Of a stretch of DNA of 64,000 nt, positions 46,161 through 56,958 are shown one piece after another. The DNA comes from JAHECE01 sp963780675 (lineage in GTDB: Bacteria > Actinomycetota > Actinomycetes > Actinomycetales > JAHECE01), in the NCBI GenBank assembly GCA_963780675.1, contig CAWACR010000010.1, positions 248,001 through 312,000 of the forward strand. Reading direction: 5' to 3'. Position 1 is the stretch's first letter, and each line of letters opens with the position of its first letter. The translations under genes were made by a program, and so were the position numbers. Below the pieces are notes generated by a model. That model searched no databases. It saw nothing but the letters and a program-made list of their open reading frames with translations, and was not told the DNA's origin.

Positions 46161-49100
46161 AATTAGCTGCCGGGTGTCGAGCGTCGGCACGGGCCGGACG
46201 TCGAGGCCGGGCCCTACGGGGGGGTGACTGACGAACTCGCGCACCCCGGACACCACCCAGCGGTTCGGTGCGCACACCGTTCTATCCGGCCGGGTGCTCA
46301 TCGGCCCAGGCCAGGGCGTCGGGCTGTTGTCTCGAGCAGCCTGGGACCCGTCCCATGGGGGCGAGCCGAGAATGCCGAGGCCGCCATTGTTGAGGGGTGG
46401 CAGGGGTGGTGGCTGGTCGGGGTGGTAGTCGTGCCAGGTTTCGGTGGCGGAGCGTTCGGCGTGGCTGGTGGCGAGGATCTGCTCGAGGACCTCCCGGTCC
46501 GCCGCCACGCCGGTCGCCGCGGCCGGGGTCGGTGCCGCTGCGGTCGCCGTCGGGGCGGTGGGGCCGCCGCCGTTCTGGGGGTGGCAGTCGTGGTGGTCGT
46601 CGGGGAGTGCGACGTAGGTGTAGTTGGTGTGCCGGCCGCGGGTCATTGCGACGTAGAGGTCTTCGCGGCCCATCCCGGGCGTGGCGATGGTGTGGGACTC
46701 GTCCACGGTGATGCCCTGGGATCGGGCGGTGGTGGTGGCGTAGCCGAGTTCGACGTGCTCGGCCACGTACCCAGCCGGCAGGCGCACGAGACCGGCCGTC
46801 ACGCCGTCGGCGGGGCTGTGACGGCCGGCGGGTGTGGCGGGGACGGCGAGGAGGGTGCCGTCGCATTCGACGGCGACGACATCCCAGAGGGCGCCGTTAC
46901 GGACGTACCCGCCATCGCCGGTCGTGAGGTGTCGGTTGTTGCGCCGGGTGACGACCCGGTCCCCGGCGGACACTGTGAGGCCGTCGTGCAGGGTGCGGCC
47001 GCCGTCGCGGGCGACCTGGCCGGTCAGGATCCGCTCGGCGCGGACGCGCGCGTTGAGCTCGCGCACGGTGCGGGTGTCAACGGCTTGCAGGATCGCGACC
47101 CGACCGTCGGTGGCGGCCGTGGCGGCGGCCTCCAGCGCGGCGTCGAGCATCGCGTCGAGGTCCCCGGCGTGCAGGGCGCCGTGCGCGGCGTAGGCGTCCA
47201 GCGCGGCGCTGTGGCCGCGGCGCAGCTCCAGGGAGGCGCGGGCCTCCCAGGGCTGGGTGAACCGCCACAGGGACGTCAGCTCGGCGGTGGGGCCGCGGCG
47301 GGCGAGCATCCCGAACGCCCCGCCGGCTTCGACGGCGCCGCGTTGGGCGTGGTCCCCGACGAGGAGGACCTTTGCCCCCGCCTGGCGCGCCTGGAGAGTG
47401 AGAATGGCGAGGGTGCGGGTGTCGGCCAGGGACGCCTCGTCGATGATGACGAGCTGGCCGCGGGTGAACCGCCACGCACCGTGCTTCTCGCGCAGGACCT
47501 GACGGGCGAGCAGGAGCTGGCTCCCTCTCAGGCGGTCTGTCGTGCTGGCCAGGGCGCGGGCCAGCACGGCGTCGTCGGCGGCGCGTTTGGCGGCGCCGTC
47601 GCCGACGCTCTCTTGGAGCCATTTCGCGGTGGTCTCGGCCGGGGCGCCGATCGCCTTGGCGAGGGTGTGCGCGGCTGAGGCCGACGGCGCCAACGCGACG
47701 ACCGGCCCCATCCGGTCCTGCCACTGCGCCACGAGGGCGGCCAGGGTGGTGGTCTTGCCCGACCCCGCCGGACCGACGAGGACGTCCAAGGCGCGCCCGG
47801 AGGTGCCGATCGCCTCGACCGCGGCCCGCTGATCCTCGGCCAGACCCGCGAACCGCTCCCCGACGGCGGCGCCCGCGAGGTGGGCGGGTCGGATCGCGGG
47901 GGCGGTGTGGGCCTCGGCCGCGTCCAGGAGGACCTTCTCGGCGGCGAGGAGCTCGGTGGTCGTGAACAGGTCCTCCCCGACCCGCCGGGACGCCGGGTCG
48001 CGGGCGTCGTCCAGGTGCACGCACGCCCGCGACGCCGCCGCCGTGACCTCGTTGAGCAGGGTGAGACGTTCCGCCGGCGTGGCCATCCGCAGGTGCTTGG
48101 ACGCCCTGAGGGCGGACGCGCCGAGGTTCCACGTCGTCCACACCGACCGGCGCGCCGCGACGTCCTCAAGGACCTGGGCGACGAGCGCCTCGCGGACGTC
48201 GGGGCCGACGTCGTGGGCGTGCAACGCCCGCCCGTAGACCCCTTGCAGCGCGGCGGCGGCGAGGTCGCGGGGGTCCTGCCCGGTCACGGTCCGGGCGCGG
48301 TTGGCCCACTCGGCCAGCAGGTCCGCCAGGGGGCGGACGATCTTGTCCGGGCGGGTCGCCCGGGTGAGGTGCTGACGGGCCTTGGTGGTCTCCACCCGGG
48401 ACGGCGCCCGCCCGTGCGCCTCGGCGAACGCCTCCGCCCACTCGGCGTGGGCCTCATGGATCGTCTCCGAACGAGAGGAGAACGCCGTCAGGAGGCGGTC
48501 GTCGATGCCGGTGATCTCGAACGCCGGGTTCCGGCTCGCCCCGCGCCCCCGCAGGCCCCAGTCGACGCCCGAGGCGGCGGGTGACCTCGTCCGCCAGGAG
48601 GGTGTCGTAGAGCTCGGAGACGGTGACGACGGCGGCGTGCACGGTGCGCCCGTCCACGGACCGCCAGGCGCCGTCGGGGCCCTGGACCTTGTTCGCGACC
48701 ACGACGTGGGTGTGCAGGTTCGGGTCCCCCGCCCGGGTGTCCCAGTGGTCGAACCCGGCCGCGATCATCCCCGCCGTCGCCACCTGCTGGGCCCCGCCGT
48801 GCCCGAGGCGGGTGCGGATCACCTTCGCCTCGACGAACTCCAACGCCGACGCCGAGGGCGGCGTGGTGCGCCGCGTAGATCTCGCGGCGGACGTCCTCGT
48901 CGCCCAGGGCCCACAGCACCGAGACGGACTTGGGGACCGTGAACGTCATGTCGTACCCGACGACGGCGTGCCGACCCCGCCCACCGCCGTCGGCTCCCCC
49001 GACTCCGCCGCCGCCGTGGCGTCGTAGCGGGGGTAGGGGCGCCCGAGCGGGTCCCCGGTCAGCGGGTCGTGCCCGCGGCCGAAGACCGCGCCCATCGCGT

Positions 49101-49308
49101 CCTCGGACACCCGGTCCCCTGGCGCCAGGCGGGCGGCCTCGGTCCCCAGGCCCGCCAGCCCGGTGCCGTGCCAGCGGCCCGGCGGGTTCCCCGACACGTC
49201 GTAGTACGCCGTCAACGACTCCGCCGCGCCAAGGCCGGCGTCCCCCGCCGCGACGTGCCGCGTCAGATACCGGTACCCCTCCCCGGCCGTCAGCTTGTGC
49301 ATCGACAT
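46149..49308 (-). pseudogene. TraA/TrwC-like conjugative relaxase-helicase, frameshifted
   Basis: A MobF-type relaxase of about 1050 codons. Its start at 49308 reads MSMHKLTAGEGYRYLTRHVA, then YYDVSGNPPGRWHGTGLAGLG; next GYDMTFTVPKSVSVLWALG, the metal-binding triad region DPNLHTHVVVANKVQGPDGAW, and a helicase part with Walker A GPAGSGKTT, Walker B QLVIIDEASLAD and TARSQGITVDESHTI. The frame breaks three times: about 48985 (one base lost), 48847 (one extra) and 48567 (one extra). Between breaks the coding quality is high. It would nick oriT and lead the DNA strand into a recipient. Either a recent pseudogene or sequencing errors. No type IV secretion genes accompany it, so it looks mobilisable at most. 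Confidence 0.85.
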
Positions 49309-49974
49309 CACCGCCCGCCCCGCCTCCTCTCCGTCACCAGGCCCCGGTGCTCGAGGTCCTGCACACGAGGGGAATCCGGCGAGTGCGCACAACCGCCACG
49401 GAAGTCCCTCTAACTGCAGGTGTCCGCCGAGGCGGGCAACACGCGCGGTCTGCTCCCACCCCGGAGGGAGTGGGTAGGTGCGCACATCGCCGCGGCCTGG
49501 CAGGGCTGGCCTGCCCCCCGCACGCGGAATGGGTCCCGCGACGACCCGCCAGACACACCACGAGCGCGTCGAGCACGACCGCGACGGCGGATCAGGAGAC
49601 GGCGGGCCAGGCGACGGTTCGGGCAACGGAGGCGGACGCGCGCCCGGGCACACAGGGCCACCCGAGAACGCGCCGGTGGGGGCGGGTCTCGCGACCCCCG
49701 TGCCGCCCTGTCGGGCGTCCGGCGCACCTTGTCCGATTCCTTGACCGATTCGTGACGCCCCTGGTCACAGCCCCGGACAAGGGCCCGGTTCCGGTGGTCG
49801 GCACACGTGCCGACCACCCCCGGTGAGCCTTGCCCGACCGGGCCGCGCCGCCTTCCCCGACACCTCCGCCGGACCCGCACCCGGGGACGCTGACCCTCCG
49901 TCGCCGCCGCGGGATCACCACCACGACGACGGCCCGGCGCGCGCCGACGGCACGGTGGACGGCAGACTCCGCGC
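49309..49974. other. Gene-free region upstream of the relaxase
   Basis: 666 bases with no supportable gene. It holds a nested inverted repeat at 49727-49782 and paired CCGATTC motifs at 49734-49740 and 49745-49751. Its position just before the relaxase start is where an origin of transfer could lie. Confidence 0.4.
49727..49782. repeat. Nested inverted repeat, possible oriT hairpin
   Basis: CCTTGTCCG (49727-49735) pairs with CGGACAAGG (49774-49782); inside, GTGAC (49752-49756) pairs with GTCAC (49764-49768). Confidence 0.4.
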
Positions 49975-50370
49975 ATGAGCGGAGAACGGGACCTGCCCAC
50001 CCTGCTACGCGCCCTGCGCCCGCAACTCCGGCCCGGGACCTACGTCTTCACCACCACCACGACCGTCCCGGCCGGCGCCGCCCCCGTGGTCACCGTGCGC
50101 GAGGACGAAGGCCTCACCCTCGTCCTCGACCAGCACCAGGCCGACCACCTCGGTCTGCCCTACGACTACGCCGCCGCGTGGATCACCCTGCGCGTGCACT
50201 CAGCCCTCGACGCCGTCGGCCTCACCGCCGCCGTCGCCAGCACCCTCGCCACAGCAGGGATCGCCTGCAACGTCGTCGCCGGCTACCACCACGACCACCT
50301 CTTCGTCCCCGCCCACCAAGCCCACGCCGCCCTGGACGCGCTGAACGACCTCGCCGCACCGGACGCCTGA
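49975..50370 (+). CDS. ACT-domain protein (GATSL-like)
   Basis: A 131-residue protein with a single ACT-like ligand-binding fold: LTAAVASTLATAGIACNVVAGYHHDHLFVP is the typical strand-helix-strand end. Similar stand-alone ACT proteins (YbaR/CASTOR-like) sense amino acids. The ATG at 49975 has CAGACT six bases upstream and no ribosome binding site, suggesting leaderless transcription. It sits alone in a gene-poor patch. Confidence 0.8.
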   Translation: MSGERDLPTLLRALRPQLRPGTYVFTTTTTVPAGAAPVVTVREDEGLTLVLDQHQADHLGLPYDYAAAWITLRVHSALDAVGLTAAVASTLATAGIACNVVAGYHHDHLFVPAHQAHAALDALNDLAAPDA

Positions 50371-50982
50371 GGAGCCCGCGGGCCCGACCCCCCGGAGCCG
50401 TGGCGCCGAGCCACACCAGCCACCTTCGCGGCGGCAGCGCTGACACCCCGCGGGAGGTCACCGCCACGCGGCCGCGCACACCCCTGACACATCACCGGAT
50501 AGCCCTGACAACCCCTCCCGAGCACCCGGTGCAAGAAGAGTCGGATTCTGTTAGGGGTGTTAGCCGGAGGCTGAGCGGCGGCTCATCTCCCGGCCTGGGG
50601 TCCTGCTTGAGGCGCGCCTATGGGCTTGCCTGTCAGGGAGGCGTCGCGGGTTCAGGACGAAAGCTGGCAGGGCTCGTCCACGACGACGATGGTCCACGAG
50701 GTGCGCTGCGCTCGGGGAGTGGCCGGCCGACCTCGGCCGTGAGGCGCCGAACGGGCGGGTCTCCCGGCTTGGGTCGGCCCACGACGGCACGACAGCGGAG
50801 CGGACGAGAGTGCACCGGGCGACGGTGATGCTGGCCTGCGCGGCTGCTGACGCCAGGGGCGTCGACCGGCCGCTGAAGCCCCGACGAGACCAGTTTCGCC
50901 GGCCTCGAACTGGCGCCGCCGCCGCGCCAACCCTCAACGACGTCGACTCACCCCGCAGGTTCCCGGGCCCGCGTCCTCGTGG
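50371..50982. other. Gene-poor region after the ACT gene
   Basis: Several short frames run through it in both strands but none has clear coding bias, a ribosome binding site or a recognisable product. It may be degraded mobile DNA. Confidence 0.35.
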
Positions 50983-53337
50983 CTACTGTCGGGCGAGGGC
51001 GAGCCTGAGCCGGTCGTCGGGGCTGACGTCGTGGTCCAGCGCGTCGTCGCCGAGGTCGATCTGAACCCACCGGATTGTCCCCGTGAAGCGGTTGTCGCCG
51101 GCCGCGTACTCGTCGCTCACCGGGCTCGCGAGATCCTCACCGACGTCCGTCGTCTCGTCCCCGGAGAACATCATCGGCACCGTCACATCAAGGCGCCCAC
51201 CAGCAACGTCTGCGCCGTCGAGCCGCAGACTTACCTGGCCGCCCTTGCCGAGCCCGCCCCCGTCATAGGCGAAGTCGACGCTGACGTCGTGCTCGCCAGG
51301 AGTGAGAGCTTCCGTGCCTCGCCAGATGAACCGCTGAAGGCCGAGCAGGTTGTAGCAGAAGGCGGGCACGCCACCGTGCAGGTACAGACTCCAGCCGCCG
51401 AACGCTCCACCCTGAGCGATGAGCACGCCCTCGGCGCCGCCCTCGGGCACGACGACGCGCGCCGTCACCGCGAACGACTTGTTCTTCACGCTGAGCACGC
51501 AGTTCTCGGGGAGGCGGCCCATGCCCGCGTAGAGCCGCTGGCTGGTCCCGGCGATGAGGACCGGACGTCCGGCGAGCTCGGGGAGGAACCGTTCGATCCG
51601 GCGGTCGTCCAACGGGAGCACGCCGTACCGGGCCGCCTCGATCAGGAACAGCCGCTGCAGCTCGCGGAGCTTCTCGGGATTCTCCGCCGCGAGGTCGTGC
51701 GCCTGGGTCCAGTCGTCGGGGCCGTACAGCTCCCACACGTCGTCGTCATAGGGAGGCAGGGGGCCTACGACCCACGGGAGGCTGTGTCGGGTCACCGCCG
51801 TCCAACCCTGGTGGTAGATGCCGCGGTTGACGAAGCACTCGAAGTACTGCAGGTCGTGCGTCTCCGGGGCGTCCTCGTCGAGGAAGGACGGCACCAGGCT
51901 GGTGCCGTGGAGCGGCATCTGCTGGATCCCGTTGACCGACGTCGGGACAGGAAGTCCCGCAACCTCCAAGACCGTGGGGACGATGTCGGTCACGTAGGTG
52001 AACTGCGCGCGGTGACCCGCGGTCGCGATCCGTCGCGGCCAGTGGACGACCGTCCCGTTGCGGGTGCCGCCCCAATGCGAGGCGACCTGCTTGGTCCACT
52101 GATAGGGCGTGTTCGTCGCGTGCGCCCAGCCCACCGAGTAGTGGTTGTAGGCCGTCGGCGTCCCGAACTCGTCGAGCTTCGAGCGCAGGAACTCCGGCGT
52201 CTCCAGGTGCGCCGCGCCGTTGAACAGGAATCCCTCATTGAAGCTCCCGTTGACCGTGCCCTCACCGGAGGCGCCGTTGTCTCCCACGATGTAGAAGATC
52301 AGAGTGTCGTCGAGCACGCCCAGCTCCTCGAGCGCGTCGACGAGCCGCCCGACGTGGTGGTCGACGTGCTCAAGGAAGCCTGCGAAGACCTCCATCTGCC
52401 TCGTGAGCACCGGCTTGAGGTCGTCCGGCATGTCGTCCCAGGCAGGGATCTGGGCCGGGCGAGCGGTCAGGACGGCGTCCGGCGGAACGACGCCCAAGTC
52501 CTTCTGCCGGGCGAAGGTCCGCTCGCGCAGGGCGTCCCAGCCGTCGTCGAATTCGCCGGCGTAGCGCTCTGCCCACCCGGGAGGCACGTGGTGGGGCGCG
52601 TGAGCCGCGCCAGGAGCGAAGTACATGAAGAACGGCCGGTCCGGTGCCAACGCACGCTGCTGATGCAACCAGCCCAGGGCGTCGTCCGTCAGGTCGTCGG
52701 TCAGGTGGTAGCCCTCCTCCGGCGTCCGATCCGGCTCGACCGGCGTCGTGCCGCGGTACAGCGACGGGTAGAACTGGTTCGTCTCCCCGGCGACGAACCC
52801 GTAGAAGTATTCGAACCCGCCGCCCCCCGTCGGCCACGCATCGAACGGCCCGACGGGGCTCGACTCCCACACGGGGACCTCGTGACACTTGCCGAACTGC
52901 GCCGTGGAGTACCCGTTGAGACGCAGGACTTCCGCAAGCGGTGCCGCCGAACGTGGGCGCACCGAGTTGTAGCCCGGCGCCGAGGTCGCCACCTCCGTCA
53001 CGCCGCCCATCCCCACCGAATGATGGTTCCGACCGGTCAGAAGAGCCGCGCGCGTCGGAGCGCACAACGACGTCGTGTGGAACCGGTCGTACCGCAAACC
53101 GGAAGCCGCAAGACGCTCCGCCGTGGGCATGCGCACCGGACCACCGAACGCGCTCGCAGCACCGAACCCGACGTCGTCCAACAGGACGAGGAGCACGTTG
53201 GGCGCGCCGTCCGGTGGCCGCAAGGGCTCGACCGGCGGACTCGCCGCCCCGGGCTGGCGGACGTCGTACGCGACGAACCTCGGCGGGTCCGGATCCACCA
53301 TCGGCAGGACCGAACGTCGCGACACGTGCACGCTCAT
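50983..53337 (-). CDS. Arylsulfatase (sulfatase family)
   Basis: A 784-residue type I sulfatase. Seen: CAPTR with the formylglycine-forming Cys92 in TTSLCAPTRAALLTGRN, metal site VLLDDVGFGAAS and the DNGASGEG ligand segment. It has no signal peptide. The ATG at 53337 has AAGGAGG 10 bases upstream. It resembles bacterial arylsulfatases with extended C-terminal beta domain. The maturation enzyme (formylglycine-generating enzyme) is not in this window. Substrate could be host sulfate esters or glycan sulfates. Confidence 0.9.
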   Translation of the reverse strand: MSVHVSRRSVLPMVDPDPPRFVAYDVRQPGAASPPVEPLRPPDGAPNVLLVLLDDVGFGAASAFGGPVRMPTAERLAASGLRYDRFHTTSLCAPTRAALLTGRNHHSVGMGGVTEVATSAPGYNSVRPRSAAPLAEVLRLNGYSTAQFGKCHEVPVWESSPVGPFDAWPTGGGGFEYFYGFVAGETNQFYPSLYRGTTPVEPDRTPEEGYHLTDDLTDDALGWLHQQRALAPDRPFFMYFAPGAAHAPHHVPPGWAERYAGEFDDGWDALRERTFARQKDLGVVPPDAVLTARPAQIPAWDDMPDDLKPVLTRQMEVFAGFLEHVDHHVGRLVDALEELGVLDDTLIFYIVGDNGASGEGTVNGSFNEGFLFNGAAHLETPEFLRSKLDEFGTPTAYNHYSVGWAHATNTPYQWTKQVASHWGGTRNGTVVHWPRRIATAGHRAQFTYVTDIVPTVLEVAGLPVPTSVNGIQQMPLHGTSLVPSFLDEDAPETHDLQYFECFVNRGIYHQGWTAVTRHSLPWVVGPLPPYDDDVWELYGPDDWTQAHDLAAENPEKLRELQRLFLIEAARYGVLPLDDRRIERFLPELAGRPVLIAGTSQRLYAGMGRLPENCVLSVKNKSFAVTARVVVPEGGAEGVLIAQGGAFGGWSLYLHGGVPAFCYNLLGLQRFIWRGTEALTPGEHDVSVDFAYDGGGLGKGGQVSLRLDGADVAGGRLDVTVPMMFSGDETTDVGEDLASPVSDEYAAGDNRFTGTIRWVQIDLGDDALDHDVSPDDRLRLALARQ

Positions 53338-53830
53338 CGTGTAGTCGCCTCCTTGGCCATCGTGTACTCGCATCCTCGGCCATGGACGCTACCCGACCGC
53401 ACGGGCGCCGTCCTCGGGAACGTCCCCGTTGGGGCGTGTCTGCGCATGGGGTCCTCCGCCCGAGAGACAGTGGCTGACGTTCATGGCCACGCCGTGCCAT
53501 GTGGACGTGGGCGCCGATCCGCATCGGCGGCGTCAGAACAGCACTCCCCCCAGAAGCGACGTGGAGGTGAGCAACCCGGCCGGCACCGGCGCGTGCGCCT
53601 GGCCGCGATGACCCGCCAGGCCGTCGAGGACGGGCTCTACGAGGCGAGCGCCGAGGACTACACGAGCGCCCTTCGCGCGGCGCGCGAGGATCAGGCCGGC
53701 TGAGGGTGGCGGGCTTCGGCGTCGTCCTCGACGCGAGACGTCCCCGTCAGCCTCGCCGGGGCCCTCCTGCAAACGCCGGCCCGGCCGCGCCTTGGTTGCC
53801 GCAAGCCCTGATACCTGGCCCGTGTTGGCG
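53338..53830. other. Gap after the arylsulfatase
   Basis: No complete gene is supported. A 31-codon frame at 53608-53703 (TRQAVEDGLYEASAEDYTSAL) has good codon bias but no ribosome binding site and no homologue I recognise; it may be the tail of a deleted gene. Confidence 0.3.
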
Positions 53831-55726
53831 CTACTCGCGGCGAAGGAGGTCCGCGGTGACGCGGGTCTGGATCACGGGTTGGACGGAGATCGCGACGAGC
53901 AGGGCGCCGAGGACCGTTGCGGTCGTGATCATGGCGAGGTTGATGGAGCCGTCCAGAGGTGGCCATCCCGCGACCGCGGCGAAGGCGAGGACCATGAGTC
54001 GCCCGAGCACGGCGGCGAGTCCGATCGCGATGAGCAGTGGGGTGAGGTTCTGCAGCAGCTGGCTGGTTCGGAGGATGGAACCGGGCACTCCGAGAGCGAT
54101 CTGGCGGGCGATCGTGCGTCGTTGCTCGCCCGCTCGATCGACGGTTGCGACGGCGAGTCCGAGCAGTCCGACTGCGATCGCCAGGACGGAGAGGGTGACC
54201 ACGACGGAGCGCACGCGGGCGACCTGCTCGTAGTCGACCTCGGGGTACAGCCAGGCGCTGTAGCCGGCGGGAAGTCGCGCGGTCAGGCGCTCCTGCACAT
54301 CGCGCCCCCCGGCGGCAACGACGACGTAGCGGTCGGGGACTGCGCCGGCGTCGACTACGACCCGTTCCGGCACGAACAGCATGACTCCCGAGGGGTAGAC
54401 CCACCGCCCCTGCGTATCGGCGGAGTCCTCGACTATGGGCTCGCCGAGCGCGACCTTGACGGGAGATGTCGAGGCGTTGAGCACGATCTCGTTCGTCGAC
54501 TCGTTGAGGGGCCAGCCGGGCGGCTCCTTGTCTTCGACGTCGCCGGTAATCACCGCGGCAGCGCGGTCGTCGCGACAGCCCGTCATCGTCATGACCTGGG
54601 CCAGGTCAGCACACGAGCCGACGAAGACCCGACCCGGGCAGCCCCCTGGCGTGTCACAGCTGCCGGCGTAGTCGGCAACGACGGCGTAGACGCCATCGAG
54701 TCGGGCGAGATCGGCTCGCTGGTCTGCGGTCAGCGGTGGGGCGCCGGTGTCGGGCAGGAGGGTGATGGTCTGCGGCCCGGCGTGCATCACCTGGACGGCG
54801 AAGCGGTACTGCGGTGTCGACTCGTACGCAGCGAGCACCGCGCTCGCTCCCGTGACGAGGTAGACCGCGACGGCGATACCGGAGACCAGGCGCGCTACCC
54901 CGGCAGGCTCCGTCTGAATCGCTCGACCGGCGAGAAGGGCTGCGGTCGAGCCGGCCCGGGTGAGCAGTCCCGCGACCCACGAGGTCACCAGTGGCGTCAC
55001 GAATGCGACCGCCAGCGCCCCCATGATCGCTCCTGCCGTGAGCGTGACCAACGGGACCTGCAGATTCTCGGAAGTCATCTGCGGCGCCCGCAGCAGAGCC
55101 CAACCGAGCAGTCCCACCGTGGCGAGCACCAACAGCAGGCGCCAGCGGCTGACGTCCCCCCGGGTCGCCTCCGAGCGCCGGCGCAGCGGCCGTCGCGCCA
55201 TACGCGCAACAGGCAGTGCCGCGGCGAGCACAGCGACGGCCGTCACGCCGATCACGGTGAGCACCATGCGCCCGAGGCTGACGCTCAAGGGACCTGAGAA
55301 CCACGCCGGTCCTGCGGCCACGAGATTCTGCACGAGGGGCGCGAGTGCGACGAACACCACCGCGCCCCCAAGCGCGCCCATCAGCGTCGGGAGGCCCGCC
55401 TCGACAGCCGCGACAGCAGCCGTGCGTGACGTCGACACGCCGAGGACGCGCACGGCGGCGAGACGGCGATCGCGTGTCGCCGACGCGGTCCGGGCGACCG
55501 ACAAGAGCAGGACGACGGCCGGAAGCATGCTGAACACGAGGACCGCGGCCACATTGACCCGTTCGATCGGGTCGACGTCGTGTCCCGGCGGGTAGAGCGC
55601 CCGCGGCATTGCGGCTGTCCCGAGGAGCAGACACGTCGCGATCGCCGCCCCGCCCGAGATGACCGCCACGCGCAGGTGCCCACCGGCAATGGCCAGCAGC
55701 GCGCCCAGCGCCACCAGAGCACTCAT
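53831..55726 (-). CDS. FtsX-like ABC transporter permease
   Basis: A 631-residue membrane protein of the MacB/FtsX family. Seen: several hydrophobic segments in two blocks, around residues 10-80 and 115-270, and a large extracytoplasmic domain with paired cysteines (DYAGSCDTPGGCPGRVFVGSCADLAQVMTMTGC, 5 Cys) between about residues 340 and 470, then a terminal membrane block. Partner of the ATPase at 55723; gene starts overlap (ATGA). The Cys-rich ectodomain could bind a lipid or peptide; substrate unknown. Confidence 0.85.
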   Translation of the reverse strand: MSALVALGALLAIAGGHLRVAVISGGAAIATCLLLGTAAMPRALYPPGHDVDPIERVNVAAVLVFSMLPAVVLLLSVARTASATRDRRLAAVRVLGVSTSRTAAVAAVEAGLPTLMGALGGAVVFVALAPLVQNLVAAGPAWFSGPLSVSLGRMVLTVIGVTAVAVLAAALPVARMARRPLRRRSEATRGDVSRWRLLLVLATVGLLGWALLRAPQMTSENLQVPLVTLTAGAIMGALAVAFVTPLVTSWVAGLLTRAGSTAALLAGRAIQTEPAGVARLVSGIAVAVYLVTGASAVLAAYESTPQYRFAVQVMHAGPQTITLLPDTGAPPLTADQRADLARLDGVYAVVADYAGSCDTPGGCPGRVFVGSCADLAQVMTMTGCRDDRAAAVITGDVEDKEPPGWPLNESTNEIVLNASTSPVKVALGEPIVEDSADTQGRWVYPSGVMLFVPERVVVDAGAVPDRYVVVAAGGRDVQERLTARLPAGYSAWLYPEVDYEQVARVRSVVVTLSVLAIAVGLLGLAVATVDRAGEQRRTIARQIALGVPGSILRTSQLLQNLTPLLIAIGLAAVLGRLMVLAFAAVAGWPPLDGSINLAMITTATVLGALLVAISVQPVIQTRVTADLLRRE

Positions 55727-56403
55727 GCGATGACTTGCCCGACAACCCGGCCGTCGCGAAGCTGAACCTCACGCGCAGCCCACGACGCCACCCGCAACTC
55801 ATGGGTGACCAGGACGACGGCCGCACCGACATCACGAGCCGTCGCAACGAGAGCCTCGAGAACGATCTCGCCGGCAACCGTGTCCAGCGCGCCGGTCGGC
55901 TCGTCGGCGAGCACCACGTCAGGTGAGTGGACCAACGCCCGCGCGACGGCCGCGCGCTGCGACTGACCGCCGGAGACCTCACTCAGACGCCGTCCGGCCA
56001 CCTCTTCCACCCCCAGCCGGTCAAGTATCGCCAACGCGCGAGTACGTGACTCCCGACGCCGCACACCTGTCAGGCGCAGCGGGAGCTCCACGTTCTCCAC
56101 CACCGTCAGCTCCGGAACCAGATCCCCGAACTGGAAGACGAACCCGAACCGACGCAGCCGTAGATCCGAACGCTCCTGATCGCTCAAGCAGTCGATCCGC
56201 CTGCCAGCCAGCTCGACGGTCCCCGCGTCCGGGCGCAGTAGCCCTGCCAACAGGTGCAGCAGCGTGGACTTGCCCGACCCGGATGGACCCATGATCGCGA
56301 CGACCTCACCCGCCTCGACCCGTATGTCCACGCCCGTCAGGGCCTGAGTGCTCCCGAACGCACGCGACAACCCCGATGCCACGAGCACCGCAGAGCCACT
56401 CAC
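55723..56403 (-). CDS. ABC transporter ATP-binding protein (LolD/MacB type)
   Basis: A 226-residue ATPase. Seen: Walker A GPSGSGKST, signature VSGGQSQRAAVARAL and Walker B VVLADEPTGALD. Starts GTG, overlapping the PadR stop. Powers the FtsX-like permease. Confidence 0.92.
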   Translation of the reverse strand: MSGSAVLVASGLSRAFGSTQALTGVDIRVEAGEVVAIMGPSGSGKSTLLHLLAGLLRPDAGTVELAGRRIDCLSDQERSDLRLRRFGFVFQFGDLVPELTVVENVELPLRLTGVRRRESRTRALAILDRLGVEEVAGRRLSEVSGGQSQRAAVARALVHSPDVVLADEPTGALDTVAGEIVLEALVATARDVGAAVVLVTHELRVASWAAREVQLRDGRVVGQVIA

Positions 56404-56951
56404 GACGCCTCCTCCGGCCGATGCGGAACCACCTCATCGACGAACGACCCCAGGTCGCCCAGACGCGCGGCGGCGACTTCGATCCACCGCAGGTCCGCCT
56501 CCAGGTGGGCCATTTCGTAGTCCCGCGCGATCCGATCGATGGCATCACCGTCGTGGCGGGCCGCGACGAGCTCGCGCGCGCGACGCAGGTATGCCGCCCG
56601 CTGACGCTCGAGGACGCTCCCAGCGTCCTGACCCGCGACGAGCGCAAGGACGACCTTCGTGAATACCTCTGATGGGCGACCCGACGCCTCAGCCGGGCGC
56701 GAGAGCCACGACCGCAGCTCCTCGACCCCGGCCGCCGTGATCGCATAGACCTTGCGATCCGGCCCGTCACCTCGCACGATTCCCGCACCTCGGGCAAGGT
56801 CGTCCCGCTCCAGCCGACTCAACGTCGCGTACACCTGCCCCGGCTTGAGCTCACGCTCTTGCCCCAACAAGGAGTCGTAGCCACTCTTCAAGGAGAACCC
56901 GTGTCGGGGCCCACGATCCAGCAACGCCAACATGGCCATCGGAACGCTCAC
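56400..56951 (-). CDS. PadR-family transcriptional regulator
   Basis: A 183-residue PadR regulator, first in an operon with the ABC exporter. Seen: winged-helix AMLALLDRGPRHGFSLKSGYD and TLSRLERDDLARGAG, with C-terminal dimerisation helices. GTG start seven bases after the -10 TATAGT, so leaderless. Likely represses its own operon until a drug or lipid ligand binds. Confidence 0.92.
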   Translation of the reverse strand: MSVPMAMLALLDRGPRHGFSLKSGYDSLLGQERELKPGQVYATLSRLERDDLARGAGIVRGDGPDRKVYAITAAGVEELRSWLSRPAEASGRPSEVFTKVVLALVAGQDAGSVLERQRAAYLRRARELVAARHDGDAIDRIARDYEMAHLEADLRWIEVAAARLGDLGSFVDEVVPHRPEEAS

Positions 56952-56958
56952 GGCGGAG

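Noticed and set aside
50560..50937. A 125-codon ORF between the ACT gene and the arylsulfatase
   Set aside because: Arg/Ser-rich, no codon bias or ribosome binding site, and no recognisable family.
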